Part shown: positions 59,740-64,000 of the stretch, one piece after another
Numbering within the stretch: position 1 is the stretch's first letter
Layout: each line of letters opens with the position of its first letter
Assembly: GCF_000385375.1 (NCBI RefSeq)
Contig: NZ_ARVV01000001.1
Coordinates: forward strand, 2,976,001-3,040,000
From: Methyloversatilis discipulorum
GTDB lineage: Bacteria; Pseudomonadota; Gammaproteobacteria; Burkholderiales; Rhodocyclaceae
DNA: 64,000 nt
Direction of reading: 5' to 3'
Program-made: the position numbers and the translations under genes
Notes under the pieces: generated by a model
The model's database searches: none
The model's input: the letters and a program-made list of their open reading frames with translations, nothing else
Told to the model about the DNA's origin: nothing

Positions 59740-60516
59740 TCAGATGCGGTTCATGCGGCGGCGGGCAACGAAGCCGACCATGCCCAGACCGGCGAGGAAC
59801 ATCGCGTACTCGGACGGTTCCGGCACCGGCGCGGCGATCGGCGCGAAACCTTCGAAGTTGGCGACGCGCAGCGGCGGCGACGTGCCGTCGAGGCTCGGTG
59901 CCTGACGGATGGTCACTGCGCCCGTGAGGTATTCGAACTCGGTCGCGTTGGTCTTGATCACGTACCAGCCGGTGGTCGGGTTGCCTTCCTCGACCGAAAT
60001 GTCGGTGCGGAAATCGACCACGTTGTCGTCGAACACATCGACCGGATTGGTCGGACGCGTACGCACGCCATTCGACGTGTGCGCGACACTCTGCAGACGG
60101 AAATCGCTGTCAGTGCCCGAGTCGTACCAGCCGACCGACACGTCGTAGCCGGCGAAACCGCTGCGCAGGATGTCGTTGATTTCGACTTCGTACTCGAGGT
60201 CGCCGATCTCGATCTCGCCGACTTCCAGCGTGAAACGCGATGCGAAGGCCAGCGTGCCGTCGGTATAGCGATAGACGTAGTCGTAGAAAGTGCCGACGTC
60301 GGTGCCGTCATAGATCACCGAGCTGATGCGGCGGGCAACTTGGGTGTAGCCGTTGTCGGCCGGAGCCCAGTCGGCGCCGAGGAAGAGCGGATCGGTCGCC
60401 GTGTTGTTGGTACCGGTGATGCGCAGCGTGCCGCTTTCCGGCAGCGCGACGAAAGCCCAGGCAGAGTGAGCGGAAAAGCCGAGCAGCAGGGACAGTGCAA
60501 GGTTCTTGATCTTCAT
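59740..60516 (-). CDS. PEP-CTERM exported protein, paralogue of its upstream neighbour
   Basis: The 258-residue protein has a signal peptide (MKIKNLALSLLLGFSAHSAWAF) and a beta-rich middle (RFTLEVGEIEIGDLEYEVEIND). The segment ISVEEGNPTTGWYVIKTNATEFEYL also appears in the neighbour (VNLSEGNPFSGMYLLKTDATDYKWM). The C-terminal PEP-CTERM signal is VPEPSEYAMFLAGLGMVGF plus ARRR. The mature function is unknown. It is 36 bp after the next gene on the same strand, in one operon. Confidence 0.86.
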   Translation of the reverse strand: MKIKNLALSLLLGFSAHSAWAFVALPESGTLRITGTNNTATDPLFLGADWAPADNGYTQVARRISSVIYDGTDVGTFYDYVYRYTDGTLAFASRFTLEVGEIEIGDLEYEVEINDILRSGFAGYDVSVGWYDSGTDSDFRLQSVAHTSNGVRTRPTNPVDVFDDNVVDFRTDISVEEGNPTTGWYVIKTNATEFEYLTGAVTIRQAPSLDGTSPPLRVANFEGFAPIAAPVPEPSEYAMFLAGLGMVGFVARRRMNRI

Positions 60517-60552
60517 GGGGAATATCCTCTTGTTGGTGTGTGTGTCAGAGCA

Positions 60553-61509
60553 TCAGGCGCGCAGACGACGGCGCACGACGGCACCGATCAGGCCCAGACC
60601 TGCAAGGAACATGGCGTACTCGGAAGGCTCCGGAACGGCCGCGACGGTCGGCGCGAAACCGCCGATCGAGCTGTACAGCAGCGCCTGGCCTTCTTCGCCT
60701 GCCTGGTAGTAGCCGATCGCGTCCGCCATCCACTTGTAGTCGGTGGCGTCGGTCTTCAGCAGATACATTCCGCTGAAGGGGTTGCCCTCGGACAGGTTCA
60801 CGTCGGCCTGGAAAGCAACCGCGTTCAGGTCGAGGAGCGGCGTGCCGGTGAGCGAACGGACGTCGCTGCGCGAGGCGTTGTACATGCGCAGATCGAAGTC
60901 GCCATAGAACAGCCAGGCGGCCTTCACGTCGAACACCTTGTCGCCTTCGACGAAACCGTAGCGGTACATGAAGTTCAGTTCCGCATCGTCGGCATAGGAG
61001 GGCGACTGACCGAGCACGAAGCGGGTGCCGAACACCAGCGAGTTGTCGCGCGAGTCACGGAACACGAAGTCGTAGGCGTCACCGATGGTGTCGCTGCCCA
61101 GCGTGATGCCGGTCGTGACGTGGTAGTCGATCAGCGACAAGGTGCCCGACGCTGTCGGCGTGCCGCGCGGAACCGTGCCGCCGATCGCGGCCGTACGCCA
61201 CTCGGTCGCCGAATAGTCGATGCTCAGCGGCACGTTCGAGTTACTGCCGCTGGCAACGACATTGTTGGTCTGAAGATAGAGCTTGTCGCCGGCCGGCTGG
61301 TTGGCGCCGGACACCTTGACGGTCGTGTCGTCAGCGGTGCCCAGGATGCCGTCAACGCCGGGGCCGATGGCGTCCGTGTCGTCGGCCGTACCCCACTTCA
61401 GGTCCGGGCCGGGGCCGGTGTTTTCGAGCAGGCTGGTGAAGTCACCCGCCTGGGCTGGCGCAGCGATTGCCGCCAGCATTGCTGCCAGGGCTGTTGCGCG
61501 TAGTTTCAT
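60553..61509 (-). CDS. PEP-CTERM exported protein with Asp-rich repeat
   Basis: The 318-residue protein has a signal peptide (MKLRATALAAMLAAIAAPAQAG). Near the N-terminus a GTADDT motif occurs twice (WGTADDTDAIG and LGTADDTTVKV), resembling thrombospondin type-3-like calcium loops. A beta-rich body and a PEP-CTERM signal (VPEPSEYAMFLAGLGLIGA plus RRR) follow. AGGAGGTGG precedes the ATG. It is paralogous with the next gene and lies 97 bp after the TonB-dependent receptor gene. Function is unknown; calcium binding is inferred. Confidence 0.86.
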   Translation of the reverse strand: MKLRATALAAMLAAIAAPAQAGDFTSLLENTGPGPDLKWGTADDTDAIGPGVDGILGTADDTTVKVSGANQPAGDKLYLQTNNVVASGSNSNVPLSIDYSATEWRTAAIGGTVPRGTPTASGTLSLIDYHVTTGITLGSDTIGDAYDFVFRDSRDNSLVFGTRFVLGQSPSYADDAELNFMYRYGFVEGDKVFDVKAAWLFYGDFDLRMYNASRSDVRSLTGTPLLDLNAVAFQADVNLSEGNPFSGMYLLKTDATDYKWMADAIGYYQAGEEGQALLYSSIGGFAPTVAAVPEPSEYAMFLAGLGLIGAVVRRRLRA

Positions 61510-61530
61510 AGTGCCACCTCCTCAAGTTTC

Positions 61531-61579
61531 GATCCGCCGGAACGGATCATCAAGTTCGCGTTTGCACGACCGCGCGAAC
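61531..61579. terminator. Two hairpins after the TonB-dependent receptor gene
   Basis: GATCCG/CGGATC (61531-61536, 61543-61548) and GTTCGCG/CGCGAAC (61554-61560, 61573-61579) lie in the 97-bp gap. Neither has a U-tract, so termination is uncertain; they may separate receptor from PEP-CTERM expression. Confidence 0.4.
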
Positions 61580-61606
61580 AATCGGTATGAAAATCGGATG
61601 CGAAAG

Positions 61607-64000
61607 TCAGTTGCTCCGCGGCATGTCGAACGCGTAGGTCAGGCCGATCCAGCCAGCGCGCGGCGAACCGGGGCCGACGAACTGCGAATGGGTCCAGGCG
61701 AAGGAGTTGTAGTTGAAGCCGGAGGCGTCACGGGCGCCGAAATTGCCGGCGACGAAGGGATTCAGTTCGAGTTCGCTGGCAGTGACGTACTGCTTGTCGA
61801 ACAGGTTGTCGACCCGCGCAAACACCGTGAGCTGGGGCGTGATGCGATAGCGGCCGACGAAGTGGAACACCGCGTAGCCGGCGGTCGAACCCTTGCCGAC
61901 ATAGGCCCGACCGAGGCCGGCGGAGCCACCACCGAAGGAGTCGCCGTACTCATCGTCGCCACCCGCCTGATGCTCGTTGTTCTCGTTGCCGCGCGAGTAC
62001 GAACCGGCGTGCGCAATCATGTTCACGCCGAAGCTGAGCTTGTCGGTGGCGTCGTAATTCCAGCCCAGACGCAGCACATCGCGCGGAATGCCGGGGATGT
62101 AGTCGCCCGGCTTGATCGTGAATTCGTTGAGCTGGCCCGGCGTCTTGTTCGAACTGCTGTTCGACTGGTTAACCACCCGCGCAGTCGAATCGAAGGTGGC
62201 TTCGAGCCGCGTATAGGCGGCGCGGAAGGTGTGCTTGCCCAACCGCGCGGTCATGCCCAGTTCGAAGCCTTCGCGCGTGGTGCTTTCGAAGGTGTCGAAC
62301 ACGCCGCGGTTCTTGCGGCCGAGCGACACGAACAGGATGTCGTCCTCGAGTTCGGTCACGAACACCGTGGCGTTGAAATCGATCTTGCCGTCGAGCGCCG
62401 TGCCGCGCAGGCCGAACTCGGTGCTGAGCGAACGCACCTGCGGCAGATAGGGGTCGCTGGTCAGCGCGGTCGGCACCGAACAGCCGATGCTCTTGCCGTT
62501 GTTCTGGTTCTCGACTTCCTTGTCGCGCGCGCAGCCCAGTTCGATCACCGACGGCGTGCGCGAGCCCTTGCTCACGTTCATGAAGAAATTCAGCTCGGGC
62601 GTCGGCAACCACGACATGCCAAAGGACGGATTGGCGCTGTAGTAGGTGTAATCGCCCTCCGAACAGAGGAAGCGCGCGGTGGCGTCGGCCAGCGTGCCGC
62701 AGCGCATCTGGCGGGTGTTCAGGAAGTTCTGCGTGAACTGGTAGAGCGGAATCGGCTTGTCCGACACCAGCTGGTTCTTCACGTGCGTGCGGCTCCAGCG
62801 CAGGCCGTAGTTCACGAAGAAGTTGTCCTGCACCGTCCAGGTGTCGGTGGCGAAGATCGCGACCGCCTCGTTCGACCCGGTCAGGTTGTTGCGCTGGATC
62901 AGCGTCTCCAGCGGCGCCAGTCCCAGTTCGTCGGCCTTCGACGGATCGGTGTAGATGTTGCGGTCACCGTCGATGAAACCGAGCAACTGGCCCTGGCCGT
63001 AGCTCATGTCATTGCGGTCGAAGGTGCCGCCGACGACCACCTGGTGTCGGTCGCCCACATGCACCCACTGCAGCGTCAGCCCCATCGCCTCCTGCGAGGT
63101 ACCGCCGATATTGAACAGCCCGTTGGGCGCAAAGCCGGGGCAGCCGGGCGAGGTGGGACCACCGACCGGGTCGTAGGCGCCGTTGGCCGACACGTAGGGG
63201 AAGTTGCTCAGCGGGCAGTCGTCCAGACGGCCGTAGGACAGGCGATCGAAGTCGTCCCAGAAGTCGCCGCCGACCGAACGCTGGGTCAGCTTGCGCTGAT
63301 ACAGGCCGAGCGACAGGCTGTCGCGGTCGCTGATGTCGAGCCGGCCACGCAGATTGATGTGAGTGAGATCGTTGTCGTTGGTGTCGGGCGAGGTGAACAC
63401 CGACTCCGGTCGCACCTGCCAGTCCTCGTAAGGCACCAGCCCGTTACCGGTGAGCTTGTTGTCGACCTTGAGCAGCGAGCCGGTCAGCTCGACCTTGCCG
63501 ATGCGCGCATCGATACGGCCGAAGTACTGGTTCACGCTGCTCGGCGAGTTGTCACGCCAGCCGTCCTCACGGAACTCGCTGATCGCCAGGAAACCGGCCA
63601 CCGTGCCGTTGTTGCCGCCGATCGCAAGCTGGTTCTGGGAACGACCCCACGAGCCCTGTGTCCTGGTCGCTTCGAAGCGCTGCGAAGTGAAGCCGGACTT
63701 GGTCTGCAGCGACAGCGCGCCACCTATGGTGTTCAGGCCAAACAGCGGATTCGAGCCGGGAATCAGGTCAGTGCGCTCGATCGCGATGGTCGGGATCAGA
63801 TCCCAGTTCACCACCTCGCCGAAAGGCTCGTTGATGCGTACGCCATCGAGGTAGACCGACAGCCCCTGCGGTGTGCCGACCAGCGGCGACGCGGAAAAGC
63901 CGCGAAAACTCAGGTCCTGCTGGAAGGGGTTGCCTGCGTAGTCGTTGATCGTGATCGACTGTCCCGTCGTGTTCAGGAAGTCGGTGATGTTGATCGACTG
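61607..64000 (-). CDS. TonB-dependent outer-membrane receptor (N-terminus outside window)
   Basis: A ligand-gated outer-membrane transporter powered by TonB. About 797 residues are present. The plug domain (ITDFLNTTGQSITI, NPFQQDLSFRGFSASPLVGTP, GLSVYLDGVRINEPFGEVVNWDLIP, GGALSLQTKSG) is followed by a long beta-barrel with the usual end region (RVDNLFDKQYVTASE, GWIGLTYAFDMPRSN). The frame is open to the window edge, so the signal peptide and TonB box are missing. The substrate is unknown. Co-orientation with two PEP-CTERM genes is suggestive only. Confidence 0.93.
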   Translation of the reverse strand, partial: QSINITDFLNTTGQSITINDYAGNPFQQDLSFRGFSASPLVGTPQGLSVYLDGVRINEPFGEVVNWDLIPTIAIERTDLIPGSNPLFGLNTIGGALSLQTKSGFTSQRFEATRTQGSWGRSQNQLAIGGNNGTVAGFLAISEFREDGWRDNSPSSVNQYFGRIDARIGKVELTGSLLKVDNKLTGNGLVPYEDWQVRPESVFTSPDTNDNDLTHINLRGRLDISDRDSLSLGLYQRKLTQRSVGGDFWDDFDRLSYGRLDDCPLSNFPYVSANGAYDPVGGPTSPGCPGFAPNGLFNIGGTSQEAMGLTLQWVHVGDRHQVVVGGTFDRNDMSYGQGQLLGFIDGDRNIYTDPSKADELGLAPLETLIQRNNLTGSNEAVAIFATDTWTVQDNFFVNYGLRWSRTHVKNQLVSDKPIPLYQFTQNFLNTRQMRCGTLADATARFLCSEGDYTYYSANPSFGMSWLPTPELNFFMNVSKGSRTPSVIELGCARDKEVENQNNGKSIGCSVPTALTSDPYLPQVRSLSTEFGLRGTALDGKIDFNATVFVTELEDDILFVSLGRKNRGVFDTFESTTREGFELGMTARLGKHTFRAAYTRLEATFDSTARVVNQSNSSSNKTPGQLNEFTIKPGDYIPGIPRDVLRLGWNYDATDKLSFGVNMIAHAGSYSRGNENNEHQAGGDDEYGDSFGGGSAGLGRAYVGKGSTAGYAVFHFVGRYRITPQLTVFARVDNLFDKQYVTASELELNPFVAGNFGARDASGFNYNSFAWTHSQFVGPGSPRAGWIGLTYAFDMPRSN

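Overview
The window looks like a chromosomal segment of a high-GC, flagellated betaproteobacterium, probably Rhodocyclales and perhaps Methyloversatilis-like. That is inferred from the recN-nadK-hrcA-hemH and grpE-dnaK-dnaJ order, PEP-CTERM (exosortase-sorted) proteins, sigma32-type heat-shock promoters and a coenzyme B12-dependent ethanolamine pathway. No phage, insertion sequence, CRISPR array, rRNA operon or origin was seen. Genes are densely packed, often with ATGA-type overlaps, and convergent pairs are separated by clear hairpin terminators.

Region 1 (1-19.7 kb) is housekeeping. It holds recN (truncated by the window edge), nadK, hrcA, hemH, a bacterial AP2-domain protein, a Ser/Thr kinase fused to a cyclic-nucleotide-binding domain, grpE-dnaK-dnaJ with two sigma32 promoters, GTP-dependent pckG, an FNR-like regulator behind cysS, a TPR protein plus L,D-transpeptidase, two cyclophilins, lpxH and tRNA-Thr.

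Region 2 (19.8-49.1 kb) is signalling and motility. A NarL-type two-component pair and a GGDEF diguanylate cyclase precede the filament cluster fliC-flaG-fliD-fliS-fliT, a second FliK-like/FlhB-like pair and a PilZ brake protein. An inserted block follows. It contains a PEP-CTERM protein, a histidine kinase with a plant-ETR1-like ethylene-binding domain and its response regulator, a beta-CASP RNase-like hydrolase, and two overlapping PEP-CTERM metalloprotease genes. Motility resumes with fliE, the FleR/FleS sigma54 regulatory pair and fliFGHIJKLMN, which ends at a strong terminator without fliOPQR. Candidate sigma28 and sigma54 promoters fit a class-ordered flagellar hierarchy.

Region 3 (49.1-57.0 kb) is ethanolamine catabolism: permease eat, eutB, a TorF-type porin and eutC in one operon. 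They diverge from an AraC/EutR-type regulator across an intergenic region with a 19-bp direct repeat and a sigma54-like promoter. Then come a 42-residue secreted peptide gene, an MtfA-type peptidase and a coupled unknown gene, bordered by two copies of a composite REP-like repeat.

Region 4 (57.3-64 kb) has a TetR regulator with two identical palindromic operators, diverging from an NTF2-like protein and an Old Yellow Enzyme. It ends with two tandem paralogous PEP-CTERM proteins and a TonB-dependent receptor cut by the window end. The most notable item is the ETR1-like sensor pair at 31.8-33.4 kb.
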